A DNA stretch of 64,000 nt from Sistotremastrum niveocremeum HHB9708. Lineage: Eukaryota > Basidiomycota > Agaricomycetes > Sistotremastrales > Sistotremastraceae. The stretch covers positions 248,001 to 312,000 of the forward strand of contig KV419408.1 of NCBI GenBank assembly GCA_001630475.1. The letters are read 5' to 3'. Position 1 is the stretch's first letter, and each line of letters starts with the position of its first letter. Under the pieces are notes generated by a model, which worked only from the letters and a program-made list of their open reading frames with translations, did not search any database and had not been told where the DNA came from. The translations under genes and the position numbers were made by a program. Positions 22,661 through 34,501 of this stretch are shown in pieces.

Positions 22661-23214
22661 CTAGAGCAAAACAAGTGTCCCCGTCATCATCACCACTACC
22701 GTCAAGACCATCGCTCCCGTCGCCTTCAATGCCAATGCCCCTGCGACAAATGAATCATCGGGCCCGTAGATGTTGCCGGGCGCGTTTGCTCCTGGGTAAG
22801 GCGCGCCTCCGGGCCCATTCCCTCCGCCGTCAACGTCTGTCGGGGCGGGAGTCAATGATGTCGATGTAGTCGATGTGCTCGCTGGCACTGAGCTGCTTGA
22901 CGAGTTCGAGCTGGAGGTAGAGTTGGACGAAGTGGAGTTTGATGAAGAATTGCCGGATGGCTGAGCGGGCGATGAAGTGAGCGTGATAGTCGTCAAAGAC
23001 GTCGAAACCGAAGAGCTGGGCTGGCGATTGGGTCCCAACACGGAAAGTGTGGTAAGGAAGGTGGAAACAGAGACCGAGGCTGACGAGGTTGCGTTTGCTC
23101 GCTACACGTTGTTCAGCGACGGCGTCAAACTGTCTGGTACAAGCTCACCGCGGTCGTCTGCGCCGAAACTAAGAATGGAAGAAAGAGAAAGACGAGCGCA
23201 TGCGGGAGATGCAT
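22661..23214 (-). CDS. Ser/Thr-rich GPI-anchored cell-surface protein
   Basis: A two-exon model (23214-23149, 23101-22661) gives 168 aa. Residues 1-18 form a signal peptide (MHLPHALVFLFLPFLVSA). The middle (about 25-105) is almost entirely Ser, Thr, Asn and Pro, a likely O-mannosylated stalk. A Gly-rich stretch (DGGGNGPGGAPYPGANA) follows, and the C-terminal 20 residues are hydrophobic (GAMVLTVVVMMTGTLVLL), fitting a GPI attachment signal. I do not recognise a specific family; this layout is common in basidiomycete surface proteins. It starts 87 bp from the divergent neighbouring gene. Confidence 0.7.
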
Positions 23215-23301
23215 GATGGAGGCGACGCTGGTCTGCTCGTCGTCGAGAGCGTCGGTGGCCGTGTAAACTTGAGAATTCAAAGTCCGTTCTAAGTGCGCAC
23301 C

Positions 23302-24256
23302 ATGTCGCTGCTCCCAGATGATTTAATCCGTCTTGTCCTGCCTCACCTGCTCCCTCCATCGCACCGTCCGCTCCCCGACAACCTCATCTCTCTCCCGCTC
23401 CGTCAGCGACATCGCTTTCTAGCACTCGTTCCCGACGACCCAGACTACCTCATCTGGCCCTCACCCAACTCGGACGCTGTCTTAGCCCATCTTACTTCCT
23501 CTACGACTCCCATTGTCGACGCTTCCGCTGCTGTGTATTCAGCTGACAAGTCTCTTCTACGAGCACATCTCCCAGTCGACGACACCCTACAACTCATCTT
23601 CCACTTCCATCCCGACGACGAGTCCTCGCCTTGGAAGTACCACGACGCTCAATTATTGCCACTACCTCCTAATACACACATATCACCCGACAAAGCTCTC
23701 GCGACCCTGACGATGGACACCAGTGACGACGAGAACTCGGTCAGCCCAGAAGACTATTGGGCAGGGTACGCCTCATCGACCCCCTCGTCACCCCCCGCAC
23801 AGACTTTGCTGCTCCCCGAGCCTCGTTTTTCAGGATCGGAAACGAAAGAAGAGCAGCAATATTGGGCTCGATATTCGTCGATCCAAGGTTCGTCGTCGCC
23901 GTCCATCTCACTCATCTTTCGCAGCTGACCCATCTATTCCAGGATCCGGCGACTCGACTGTGCCCTCCCCCAGACCGGCCCGGGCTCGATCGCCTCGGCC
24001 GGCTTCTCAAGAACCAGCGCAACCCGAGCCCGTGCCTTTGCAACCGCCCACACATGACCAGATCGCACGTGTGCTCATTAATTTTCCCGATACCATCCAG
24101 GAGCAAACTCGGAGCAAATCGGAACAGACAGATGGCTTTGCCAGAGATGCTATCGCTGGTATTTACAAGCTGTGGAAGGCCTCACACCAGTCATCTGCTG
24201 GCAAGGAGGAGTTCTTCTCATTAGTCCAGAGCACATTGGATTCTACATCTGAATGA
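23302..24256 (+). CDS. Conserved-looking protein of unknown function
   Basis: A two-exon model (23302-23887, 23943-24256) gives 299 aa. The first exon is a long frame starting MSLLPDDLIRLVLPHLLPPS, with Asp/Glu/Tyr/Trp motifs (EDYWAGYAS and, 44 residues later, EQQYWARYSS) that look like a duplicated DYWxxY element. A Pro/Arg/Ser-rich linker follows. The C-terminal 60 residues look like a short helical domain (FARDAIAGIYKLWKASHQ). Leu-rich N-terminal residues 1-20 might be an F-box-like helix, but I cannot support that. The intron removes an in-frame stop and joins IQ to GSGDSTV. Its stop codon is only 29 bp from the end of the convergent CCCH gene. Confidence 0.6.
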
Positions 24257-24285
24257 ATCACCCTATGCCCCTATCTGAACATGAT

Positions 24286-26044
24286 TTAGGTGCTTGTGTT
24301 TATGCCGTTCGTCTCGTATATCACGCTGCTGATTCCGGATCTTGGCGAATCTGCGGATAATAGTTGCCCCTGAGGATCGTGCATATCTTCTACCGATCAC
24401 CCAATAACAGTCAACACACGAAGCAAGTTCAAGCAATAATACCCACTGCCAATAAAGTGACATCTTCCTGCGACATGCGCTTCACAGCCCGGTCCTTGAG
24501 GACAGAAATGTCCAAAGATACACTCGACCACTTTGCACTTTTGATCTGGATATGTCTATCAGAAGGGACAGAGTGATCGAGTGTGTTTCAATAATACTTC
24601 TGTTTCTGTGGCCACAAGGCTGAGTTTTAGCCAATCTTCTTAGCTCGACGACTTGATCTCGGGTCAGGATATAGTCATGTGCAAACCGACAAGTTGGCTG
24701 CTTATCATTGAGCAACTATGGATTCAGATCAAGAGAATGGAACATACGCCGGTCTTGCACCTTGTTAGGTAGAAGTAGTTGCACGGTACTGGCTTCTCTA
24801 GAAGGATGTAAATTCTGTCGGGAAATGAAGGGCTATGTCCGTCCACTGACGTTTGCTGAGGGGCTATGGAATATCAATTTAGCAATTTATACTGTTTCGT
24901 GAGATATCATCAATCACGCACCAGTGACGGATCGATGTTGCGCCTGGTCACGGGGCTTTCGCTCCGAGAAAAGGAAGGTAGTGAAGGCGCTGGCAGTGTT
25001 TTAGGGCTTCTAGGGCTCCTGGTAGCGAAGTATTTTCTGTCCTGTGTAGTTAATTTGTCTCGCATGAAGACGCTTGGAATTTCGATAGAGGGAATGTTTA
25101 GTGCACGTATTTCGGTGGCTATTGTGCGATATGATTGAAGGACGACGATCTTGTCCAGTAGTCCGGTATTTTGGATTTCGTTTAAGGTGGAAGTATATCC
25201 ATTATCGTGTGCTCCTGTTGTCCTGTGAGATATGGATACTAAGCAACGACTTTTAAGCCTTACCTCCAAAGAATATGTAGGGAATTTGTGGAAAAGGTGC
25301 GAAGACTCGGAGCATTTCTGATCAAGTGCATGAGAGGAATGGGTGGTTCATTGAAGATGAATTCCAACGTTTGATTTTGGAGTCAGCAGCCTCTTTCCCG
25401 CTTCCGACATCGGTGATGTTGAATAGCGGCGAGGCCTGATTAAAGCCGTTGAGGAAAGCCTCGAATTGTTCCGGTGTGCATTGGTTGTTGTCTCGGAGAG
25501 TTTCACTGAGTCCGGTTTTGTTTAAAAAGATATGAATGTATATGGTTGCTCGACCAGCAGAGTCCGTAGGCTGGGAGGCCAGATATTCTGTGATGCCCTT
25601 GGTCAACTGCGACGCTGCTTGTTTCCCGCCTAGATGCCCGAGAGCTAGATGTTCCTGGGCAAAGATGCAACCGTCACCGTCTACAAGACCTAGGACCAAT
25701 GTATTGTCGTCCTAGAATTCGTTGTCTAGTTTATGAGCATCTGAGACAGGGAGGGTACTGAACCTTGAACGATGAAATTGTCCTGTTTAGCTTCTCGGCT
25801 TCTTTTTGAAGAGCAGATTTTTCATCGTCGCTGTTCTTCAGACCAAGTTTCCATACGCCAACCTCACGCTCAAGTTCGTCCACACGGGCGCTCAGAACCT
25901 TGTTGGCTGCAACAGTCTTGTGAAACAAGGCCGTCTGTTGTTCCAGAAGCTCGGACCTGAAGACTTGGTGAAAACGAAGTCGGAAATTTCGGGAATGATG
26001 TACCACTTGGTTTCGTCCTGACAGGAATGAAGAGCATCCTCCAT
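24286..26044 (-). CDS. CCCH-type zinc-finger protein with conserved N-terminal domain
   Basis: Predicted RNA-binding protein, 448 aa in nine exons (26044-26007, 25956-25764, 25711-25369, 25317-25264, 25214-24918, 24863-24748, 24700-24598, 24545-24447, 24389-24286). A coiled coil (about 13-75; SELLEQQTALFHKTVAANKV) is followed by a conserved domain (about 78-260) with LVLGLVDGDGCIFAQEHLAL, NGFNQASPLFNITDVG, ADSKIKQMLRVF, FFGGAHDNGYTSTLNEI and TGLLDKIVVLQSY. A disordered linker then leads to tandem zinc fingers: C-x7-C-x6-C-x3-H (PCNYFYLTRC, CRFAH) and C-x8-C-x4-C-x3-H (PCGHRNRNQKC, CIFGH), then CPQGPGCEAH and CHFIGKDMHDP. The tiny first exon (38 nt) was found by frame: joining KS to ELLEQQ requires the 50-nt intron 26006-25957. 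The substrate RNA is unknown. Confidence 0.85.
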
Positions 26045-26154
26045 CGTCGTCGGAAGACGACGGAGAATTTAGGAGGTGCACGATTGACCCTAGACTTTGG
26101 AGACGCGGAGAGGAAGCCGTCCGGCTAACGCCGAAAATATTTCGTCAACTTCGA

Positions 26155-28741
26155 ATGGCAGCGACAGCTATCCCGCCAGCTTTTGCGTCCTTTTGCGATC
26201 TTGTCAAGGAGCGACCAAGTGTGTTTGCTATTGGCGATGATGCTGTCTCCAAATCAGCGTTGGAAGCGTCAAAAGCCATGTTCGACAAATGTCAGTCACA
26301 TCCTCTCAACGCGGGGCGTATAACTCATCAGCGTGGACAGCTCTCAAAACAGAGGCCACCTCCAATGCGTATATCAAAGGATTCATTACTGATATGGTTG
26401 TCGCCTCCACCCGTCAAACTCGTTCACAGGCCGCTAAACGCAAGCGGTCGCCTTCACCGCCAAAAATACCTGCAGATTTGCTCGCAGAAACTCCCATCAC
26501 AGACTTATATATCGATGGCATGGACGACTCACAAGTATGGGAGCAGCTGGAGCTGAGGAATAAACGTTTTTGTTCGGCTCTGAAGTTGATCACGACCTCT
26601 ACTGCAGACGAAGACGAAGAGGCCGCCAGTCTGGCTGGGGCAGACACGCTCCCGAATGGTGACGAGACAGTGGATGACGATGATGACGATGACGATGAAG
26701 ATGAAGATAGCTGGATAGTAGGCGATGGGGGCGAAGTGGAATTTCCAGAAGAGTCAGAAGAGGACGAAGACGAAGAACTGGATGGTGGGGACGAGGACGA
26801 TCTACCTGGCGAGCGCAAAACATATATCGAAGAAGGCGTGGGGGAACTACATGACTCATCTGACGAGACTGACGCCTTGCCATTGGGGAAAGGCATTGAC
26901 CTGGATCGACCAGGAGCCAGATCACGGACAGCTTTCTCGAAACGAGGACATCCCGTTCTGGATGATGGGTTCTTCTCCCTGGACGAGTTCAATGCTGAAA
27001 CAGAGGAAGCGGAGGCGAAAAAGATATCCAAGGGTACGCTAGGAGCCGACAGCGACGACGACGAAGCGGAAGAGGACGTGGATCTGTTCGCCCCCATTGA
27101 CCTTACCGCTCAAACAGCTGAGGAGGAGGAAGACGAAATCGATTCTCGTGAGTGTTCCTGTCTACACTACATCATTCGTTGACATTTTTTTGCAGATGAT
27201 GTACACTATCGTGAATTTTTCGCCCCTCCTCGAATGACTAATGTCTCTGGCAAGAAAACCTCGAAGGTCCAGAATGCCGCACCTGAAACTAGTTCCTCCT
27301 CAGCCAAAGGCACGTCGAAAGCAAAAGTTCGCTTTCACGAAGAAGTGCGCATAAGGAAAATAGAAGCGAAGAACAGAGGTCGTTCTGCCAAGGAGCTCAA
27401 ACTGAGCAACCTCATGGACACTCTGGAAGACGAGGATGATGACGAGGAGTTTGAAAACGACGAGAATAGTTTCCCTGGTCAGGGCGAGCTCAATGAAGAA
27501 GAAGAAGAAGATATGATGATGGGTTTCGGGGGCGACGATATGGATGTCGACGACGACGACGAGGAGGAGGAGGAGGAGGAGGAGGAACTGGACAATACTC
27601 GGAACGTTATGGAGAGGATAAAGGATGACCTGTTCGCAGAGGACGACGATGAGCAAGACGGTACGCTATATTTCCTTCTGGACGACACTTCTTTAACTCT
27701 GTCCAGTTAATGTGTCCAGCCATGAGGCACGTATGGCGACCATCGCAGAACAGATAGCAGATTTAGAGGCTGAGAACGTGGGCCCCAAAGACTGGACATT
27801 GATGGGAGAAGCAACATCACGAACACGGCCTGTCAACTCATTGCTCGAGGAGGATCTAGATTTTGAGCAGGTACAAAGACCAGTCCCCACAATTACTGAG
27901 GAGAAAGTTTTGGGACTGGAAGATCGTATCAAGGCTCGTATACTGGAAGTACGTATCTAACTACCCTCGGTCGTCGTATTCCCTCGCTCACTGACATAGA
28001 ATCGGTTCGATGATGTCGTTCGACGTCGTACTGTTGATGATGCTGCGTTCCTGCCGTCAAGAGTACTGGAGCTTTCTGACAAAAAGTCAACACAATCTCT
28101 GGCACAAATCTACGAGAACGAATATGTCGCCGCTAAGGAAGGAGCGCCATTGCCCAACGAGCGAGACGGGAAGCTACAGAAAGAGCACGATGAGATCGAG
28201 AAGGCTTGGGAAAGCATCACTGCAAAACTTGATGCACTGTGCAATGCTCACTTTACACCCAAACCGGTGCGCCCTTTTGTCCAGGGCAAGAACTACTCGA
28301 CTAACGTAATAAATCCAGCCTAAAGCAACGATCACGACTCTGTCGAATGCTTCCACGGCTACGCTTGAATCCGCATTGCCCACGACTCAATCGGCATCAA
28401 CGATGTTGGCTCCCGAAGAGATCTTCCATGCTTCACCGGCGGACTTACGATCCAAGAGCGAGCTCACCCCTGCTGAGAAACAGAGTTTGCGACACAAGCA
28501 ACGCAGAGCTCGCAAACAAACTCACAACAAGCTTGCCAAGCGCGCAGCACTTGCCACGGCTACCAGAACTACAGCAACAAAGGCTGGAAGCATTGGAAAG
28601 GACAAGAGAGACAAGGCGGCTGCTTTGAAGAGCATTGTGTCGACTGGCAAGGGTGTAACCGTAGTTGGAAAACAACAGTCTGGGCGCAATTCTGGGACGA
28701 AAGAGCCCCAGGTGGTTGATGGCAAAAGGCTGAAGTTGTAA
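26155..28741 (+). CDS. MPP10: U3 small nucleolar ribonucleoprotein MPP10
   Basis: Component of the U3 snoRNP and small-subunit processome needed for 18S rRNA processing. It has 782 aa in six exons (26155-26290, 26332-27147, 27196-27660, 27707-27948, 28000-28266, 28319-28741). Family signatures: LYIDGMDDSQVWEQLELRN, DDGFFSLDEFNAETEE, DVHYREFFAPPRM, LMGEATSRTRPVNSLLEEDL, RFDDVVRRRTVDDAAF, SDKKSTQSLAQIYENEY and EIFHASPADLRSKSELTP. Long Asp/Glu tracts (about residues 165-230 and 425-470) are typical of MPP10. The C-terminus is basic. It starts 110 bp from the divergent CCCH gene and ends 92 bp from the convergent SEC9 gene. Confidence 0.94.
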
Positions 28742-28833
28742 AAATTGATAGGTCGACGTCCATAAACTACATCGCTGCAACTAATTTCATGCATAACACC
28801 GATAGTCCTGAGCTATCTTTACCATAGACGCGT

Positions 28834-30063
28834 CTACTTGATTCGCTTTAGCTATTGAACACTAGTCAGATCGCTGATGTTCCCGAGAGTAAAGAACAAC
28901 TTACCCTATCGGTATTCCTGAGCACCCTGTTGTCGAGATTGACAGTCTTATCGTCGAGTCTGTTCAATCGGCCGATCTGTTGATCGAGCTCTTGACCCAT
29001 AGCCATACCGAGAGTCTTCAGTCTCTTGGTCATATCCGAAATTTCGTCCAGGTTATCGTCCAGCTCATCCTCCATCTCATCGTCAGATGCGGTCGCCTCA
29101 AACTGATAACGCTTGCGTTGTTCGGCACGAGCGGCCTGGTCTGCTGATGTCCTGAATCTGCCACCGCTGCCACCAGTGCCGCCGCCGCCGCTAAAGAAGA
29201 TGTCTTCATCCTCGTCTCTGGATCTATAGGTGGCCGCCCTTCCAATTCTGTTCTGACTGTCTCGGATATCCGACATGGCTTTCTCCCGTTCCTCTCGTTC
29301 CTCGTCGTGGCGTGCCTGACGCTTGGCTTCCTGAGCCGCACGTTTAGCCTCTTTATTGAAGGTGATGACAGGGCGGAAGATGGAACGATTGAGTTGTTTA
29401 AGCTCATCAGTCTTGTCCTCAGCGCGTAAGCTGTGGCCCTTGGAGACATCAAGATGACGTTCGGTATTGGCGATCTTCTCTGTGAGCACAACATGATCAA
29501 GATGTGATACCCGAGGACTCCAGAGTTTACATACCTGATTGATCGCCCAACTTGAGAAGGGTATTTCGTCCAGTCTCCTCAGCCTCCCTGGCAATCCTGA
29601 GTGCGTTTCTGGTAGAGTTGACAGACTCTTGTTTGGTGAAACGAGTGTCACGTTTAATAGCTTCTACATCCTCCTCCTCGTTCTCGCCTGGCGTGTCGTC
29701 GTACGAGCGAGTGCTGGCGCCATCTCTGAAGCGATTGGAGCCTGATCGTGTCTTAGGATCATATCCGGAGAAGAGCTCGTTACGATCAGCGTCCAGGTTG
29801 CGTTCACCACGCGAGTAAACGTCGCCGACGCCGACGTTCTTTCCATAACGTGAAGAGAGGATGCTTTCATTGTCGCCGCTGCCGCCTGACTCGGTCCTGC
29901 CGTAGTACGGGCGGTTCGCTCCTACTGATAGGTCGCCATCCCTGGAGGCGTTGTAGGTAGATGCAGACGATCTGGTCGTCTTAGATGGAGTGCGGGAATC
30001 AGTTGAATAGGTATCTTGGACGGGAGGGATGAGGTTCTGTTCTTTGCGACGGAGAAGAGGCAT
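28834..30063 (-). CDS. SEC9: SEC9-type t-SNARE (SNAP-25 family)
   Basis: Plasma-membrane Qbc-SNARE acting with a syntaxin and a v-SNARE in exocytosis. It has 373 aa in three exons (30063-29535, 29479-28905, 28851-28834). A disordered polar N-terminus (1-130) precedes the Qb helix (about 140-205; SVNSTRNALRIAREAEETGR, NTERHLDVSKGHSLRAEDKT). A charged linker follows, then the Qc helix (about 305-373; MTKRLKTLGMAMGQELDQQI, GRLNRLDDKTVNLDNRVLRN). No palmitoylation cysteine cluster is visible, as in yeast SEC9. The final 18-nt exon supplies the end LKRIK, matching the family C-terminus. Its start faces the SUR7-like gene across 531 bp. Confidence 0.9.
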
Positions 30064-30594
30064 GCTGAGAGATGGTCGTGGTATGAGAGTAAGAGTAGTG
30101 CGAGGCTGTTCGCCTACTTTTGAATGCAGTCACATTGTTGATCACTGATAGTCGTTGCGCCTCGACCGTCACCAGTGCTACTGATGATCTAAGCTATGGC
30201 TAGTAATCCAGCCCGATATTCACTGAGATATTCTGGAGAGGATTGAGGCCGGACTGGTCTGTCGGTGCACCGCTCTGCATTCCGGGGTGAACGACACGGC
30301 ATTGTTTGCGGGCGCCCTTCAGGGTTGCTATGGACTCAAGCCATTGTTTTATTTTCGCAAGCGACGTCTTATTCTTGCTCTGAATCTCTTGTCCTGCTGC
30401 ACCCTGCTACTGCGCCTTGTTCTTGCTATTGTACTTATTACCCGACGGCTGCTTCCAAACCTCGTGGATTCTTGTATTGACTGGTATATAAGCTGCCCGC
30501 TCCAGCCTGGATTTTGCATCCCGTTTTCTGCCAACTAACACGCCCTGGTGGTGTTGTCTTTCCTTCAAGTCATCTAAAGATCTATTCTACGTCC
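30064..30594. other. Divergent promoter region (531 bp)
   Basis: This region lies between the start codons of SEC9 and the SUR7/PalI-like gene. It is T-rich toward the right, and TGGTATATAAGC near 30481-30492 is a TATA-like element about 110 bp upstream of the right-hand ATG. No gene is seen. Confidence 0.5.
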
Positions 30595-31519
30595 ATGATT
30601 TCTAATCTGTCCACTGCTGCCACCTCTTTTTTGGCTCCACTGCTCTCCCTCGCATCGCTAATCCTAGCATTATTGGCATTCCTGGCTCCCGTTGTCGTCC
30701 TGCACTCCAATGTCGCACTTGTGACGGTATCTCCATCGTCTGCACTTTTCAACACGACCCCATCTGCGCAAGGCTCGATTGACGGGCCCACCATTAGACT
30801 CGGCGTCTTGGGTATGTCGACTGGGCGCTTCTTGTGAAAGATTTCTGACAGGTAACCAACCACAATAGGGTCTTGCTCGCAGCCACATAACTCTGCACCC
30901 ATCAACTGCTCCGTCCCTAGCTTAAGTCCCATCTATGGTACGTCGTGCACTTGAACTAGCAATTGGTATCTTGAGCTGAGGCTATACCAGATGTTTCTGT
31001 CCTCCCGAGCAATGTTCCTGACGTCCTCACCTCACCTACCACTGCCACTCCAGGCTTCATCCTTTTCTCCCTTGTCCTGGCGGTTCTTTTCTTCATCCTC
31101 TTCACCCTCACCATGTTGCGCGAACGGCTTGGAAAATTGGCCAACGTCTTGAATAAACCATTCTTCGGCCGCTTCACCGCCTGGCTAGGAGTGTTGATGT
31201 TCATGATAGGTGCGTCCATGTTGCTTGTATCGATTGTGTCTACTTAAGTTGTATCAGGCCTCACTTCATACTTGGTTCTGCGCATGTGGTTTGGGAAGAT
31301 GGTAGATGACTTCAACCAAAACATCATCGGACAAGGATCTGGGGGACCCCAGCTCATCGCCAGTACCGGAACTGGCTTCACCTGTGAGTACTTTAGTTGT
31401 CACTCGCCGTTCGACAAGTACCAATGTGCTCCAAAGTGATCTGGGTTTCTTATTCGTTTTCGGCTGTACCAGTCGTCTGTGCATTGATGAAGCTCCAACT
31501 GACAGCCGGAGGGAAGTGA
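30595..31519 (+). CDS. SUR7/PalI-family four-helix plasma-membrane protein
   Basis: The model has 237 aa in five exons (30595-30811, 30869-30937, 30991-31209, 31258-31383, 31437-31519). Four hydrophobic segments are visible: an N-terminal one (SLASLILALLAFLAPVVVL), two central ones (GFILFSLVLAVLFFILFTL and WLGVLMFMIGLTSYLVL) and a last one (GFTLIWVSYSFSAVPVVC). The extracellular loop after helix 1 contains two Cys (SCSQPHNSAPINC), as in SUR7/PalI proteins. Without the fourth intron the frame would end in a Cys-rich non-membrane tail; splicing 31384-31436 restores the GFTxxWVxYxF helix seen in relatives. Relatives act in eisosomes (SUR7) or ambient-pH sensing (PalI). Which applies here is not decided by the sequence. 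Confidence 0.8.
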
Positions 31520-31673
31520 ATGAATATACATATATGATGGACCCTACCCTACTGCAGTTGTATATACACACTCCTAACACAGGACTATAATGTAGACCGA
31601 TTTGATGTTGTATAGTCCCAGGTAACCGAAACGTTCAAACTCGGATGAAGCCGACCCTTGGTGCTCGGTGCTC

Positions 31674-32273
31674 ATGGACTTTCTCATACCATTCACGACG
31701 TCAGGCTCGCTCGTCGACTGCGTGGACAGTACGTCGAATGTGGCGTGATAGCCTCTCTGAGTTCTCATGATCTGTTTTGTCCTCTCTTTTGATTGCCCTC
31801 GCCGCGTCGTCCAAAAGAGAAATTACTAGTCGTTTTGCGAGATGGCCGAAAACTGCATGGGGTATTGAGATCATATGATCAATTCGGTAAGTCTCGATGC
31901 ATTAGCCCGTCTACTGTGATGTTCTAACACAAGGCAGCCAACCTTGTCTTAGAAGACACGGTTGAACGAGTATATCATGGATCAGCGTATGGGCAGACAC
32001 GCCATGGCGTATTTCTCATACGAGGTGAGAATGTTGTGCTCTTGGGCGAAGTTGTGAGTACCATACTCTGTCCTTGAACGACCCGCCCGACGAAGAATGC
32101 AGGATCTCGACTTGGAAGATGATGTGCCGTTACAGCAAGTGAACCTCGAACAGCTCCTCCCCTTTTATCATCAAGAAAACGAAGAACGCAAGGTCCGCGA
32201 AGCTCACAAAGCCAAGGTTCTATACGACCAAAAGGGCTTTTCGAAGGAGGGAGGAGAGGGTGATGGATACTAG
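31674..32273 (+). CDS. LSM1: U6 snRNA-associated Sm-like protein LSm1
   Basis: Subunit of the cytoplasmic LSm1-7 ring that binds the 3' end of deadenylated mRNA and activates decapping. It has 136 aa in four exons (31674-31728, 31818-31886, 31938-32053, 32103-32273). Sm1 motif: LLVVLRDGRKLHGVLRSYDQ, FANLVLEDTVERVYHG. Sm2 motif: GVFLIRGENVVLLGEVDL. The opening MDFLIPFTTSGSLVDCVDKK and the acidic DLEDDVPLQQVNLEQLL after Sm2 are specific to LSm1. Length is normal for the family. It lies 154 bp downstream of the SUR7-like gene and is convergent with the SPP1-like gene. Confidence 0.95.
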
Positions 32274-32457
32274 TGCCTACCGGATAGTTCGGCCGCTTCT
32301 TGGGATCATAATGCCTCCACATTTGCACAGGCATATATTACTGCATCGATGTAGAGATCTCAATCCTTTCATTGTGCCTCTATGGAGGGCAGTGTGTCAT
32401 GTACAAAGCGTCAAGAAATACAGTATTACTTATTTTACCTTGGAGCAGCAGGTACAC

Positions 32458-34501
32458 TCACTTGACCTTCAAGAGTCCAGTGGCTCCGTTTATCTTGGGC
32501 CTCAACGGTTTTCCTTTCGATTTGGTGGCTCTTCCCGTCAACAGAGTTTCAGAAATCTTGGGGAATTTCATCGACTTGGTGCTAGTAGTCGAAGAATTCG
32601 CAGCGTTCTTTCGACCATTGAGATTCGCATTGTCCTCTCTCGGAGATATCTGTTCGAGACGCAGCCTGATGTCTCGCTCTCGCTCAGTCAACTTGTTCAT
32701 AGCCAGAGCCTGTAGGCCTGATGAGAAGTAGATCGAGGAAGAATAGATCATCAGAGACACACCTGTTGGGATCGTATTTTCTCCAGGTCCTTCTCTCTCA
32801 TCCTCTGCCACCCAGCATGGCGTTCGCATTTTCCATCGGCCCTGCATGAGCGATCGTCCTCTTTTTCGATGTCTTTCTGTTTCGCGTCCATCGTCCAATC
32901 ATACCCTTCACTTGCGGCTTTGCGCCACTGCTCGTCTCCCCAGAGAAGCCGACCATCCCAACCACACTCGTCTTTCCCAGCTTTTTCTGACTGAATATTT
33001 CGGTTTAAGACATATTTCAGGAATGCAGCCCGTGTTTCCGTGAGAGCTGTGTCCTTTTGCAGCAGGTCTCGTTCTTGAACAATTCTGTCGAGCTGATGGT
33101 TGAGTTGTTGACGCTGAAGCTCTTCTCGACGGTTGGTGAAGGCAGGAACGCCAGAGGCAGATAGGACCTCTCCTTCGGATCGTTGAATGTTCTTCACCAC
33201 CTCCCAAACCCGCTCTTCGTTAAGATTGTGTTCTCGCAGTTTATTCTGATGGGAGATTGAGATTTCAGATTCCGTGAACATAACAATCGACTGACTTTCA
33301 TGTGAAGGACACCACATTCTTGTGAACAGTACTTGCTGGCCTTTTGACTTGGCTTACCACACGTCGGTCGATGACATAAGGGTTTCTGTGTACTTTGTAG
33401 CTTGGGGTTTACTGGGAAAAGAGTGTGAGGAGCAGTCGAACGGAAAAATTCCGCTGGACTCACTCTTCTGGCAAGACGAACAAAAGAACACATCCAACAA
33501 TTCCACAATGCTATCGTCCATCCCGAGGCAAGGAGGGTGGTACCATTCATCGCAACTAGCTGGCCATCGGCATGTGGGCACAAAGGTTGACAGAGTATTG
33601 CTCACCGATCACATGCAATCATAATACGATCATCATAAGGTGTCTGGCAGATGCAGTAGAGCCTCTCGTCCGCAGGCTCTATTTCCTCGGGAGCTGCGGT
33701 CTCCGTAACTTCCTCCATCTGCGAGACAGATCGCGATCTGGCATTTTTGGCCAAAAGCGAAGACTTCTTCGGGGCTGATGCTGCAGCTGCATTCTTTGCC
33801 CGAGCCGCTGCTGAATTGCCAGGCTTCGGGCCAGGCTTGGCCCTTGGTTTTGCGGGGGGAGCCTTCGTAGGACCCTGAGGAACGACATCGGTACATGCGC
33901 TTAGGAAAGTGAGCAGTGAAAGTAATCTCACCTTTGCTACTTTTTTTGTTGCCGTCTTTGCAGGTTTGGGGGGAGGCTTTGGACGAGCGTCGGAAAGCTT
34001 GGATGTTGAAGGTTGTGGGGCTGAAGGCGGGGGTAGACGTGAGTCCACCAGAGATAATAATTCTGAATCCAGGTCATCCTGCTCGGCTTGATATGTCTTG
34101 GAGGCCTCAGCTGGAAAACTTGAGTGATGATCACTGGAATAACTCTGGGAGACGAATGGCGGAGGTAAAGGCAACGATCGAAAGGATTCAGGCTCAAAAT
34201 GAGTTGGAGGTAGTAGTGGCGGAGGCGTTGGGGAACGAGTCGAGAACGTAGGCGGGAGTGGACGATGAGGTTCGGGGACTAAATTATCTAGGGGACGGGT
34301 GTAGATGGTGGGCGAGAGTGAGGGAGCTCGTCTTGACGCTTGCTCAGCAACATCTGCAAGTGTGGCGAGGGAACTGAACGTTGGTGAAAGGGAAGGGCGA
34401 GTCGTCGTGGGCTCTGGGTCAGATTTGGGACCTCTCAAGACTGGCTCTGGGCCGGCTGGGCCATCAGCTAGCAAAGATGCAATTGCAAGGCGTCTTTCCA
34501 T
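32458..34501 (-). CDS. SPP1: PHD-finger COMPASS subunit, SPP1/CXXC1-like
   Basis: Predicted H3K4me3-reading subunit of the Set1/COMPASS methyltransferase. It has 593 aa in six exons (34501-33932, 33874-33606, 33555-33464, 33411-33296, 33245-32763, 32709-32458). Residues 1-265 are Pro/Ser/Ala-rich and disordered. The PHD finger (about 268-320) reads LYCICQTPYDDRIMIAC, DRCDEWYHPPCLGM and VFFCSSCQK. A second Cys-rich module (CHRPTCGKPSQKASKYCSQECG) and the downstream EVVKNIQRSEGEVLSASG and CRADGKCERHAGWQRM match the C-terminal module of SPP1/CXXC1. No CXXC DNA-binding domain is present, as usual in fungi. The symbol rests on domain order. Confidence 0.85.

Noticed and set aside
26414-27097. Long Ser-rich open frame on the minus strand
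   Set aside because: It is the complement of the Asp/Glu-rich coding tract of MPP10; acidic GAx codons read as Ser/Ser-rich on the other strand.
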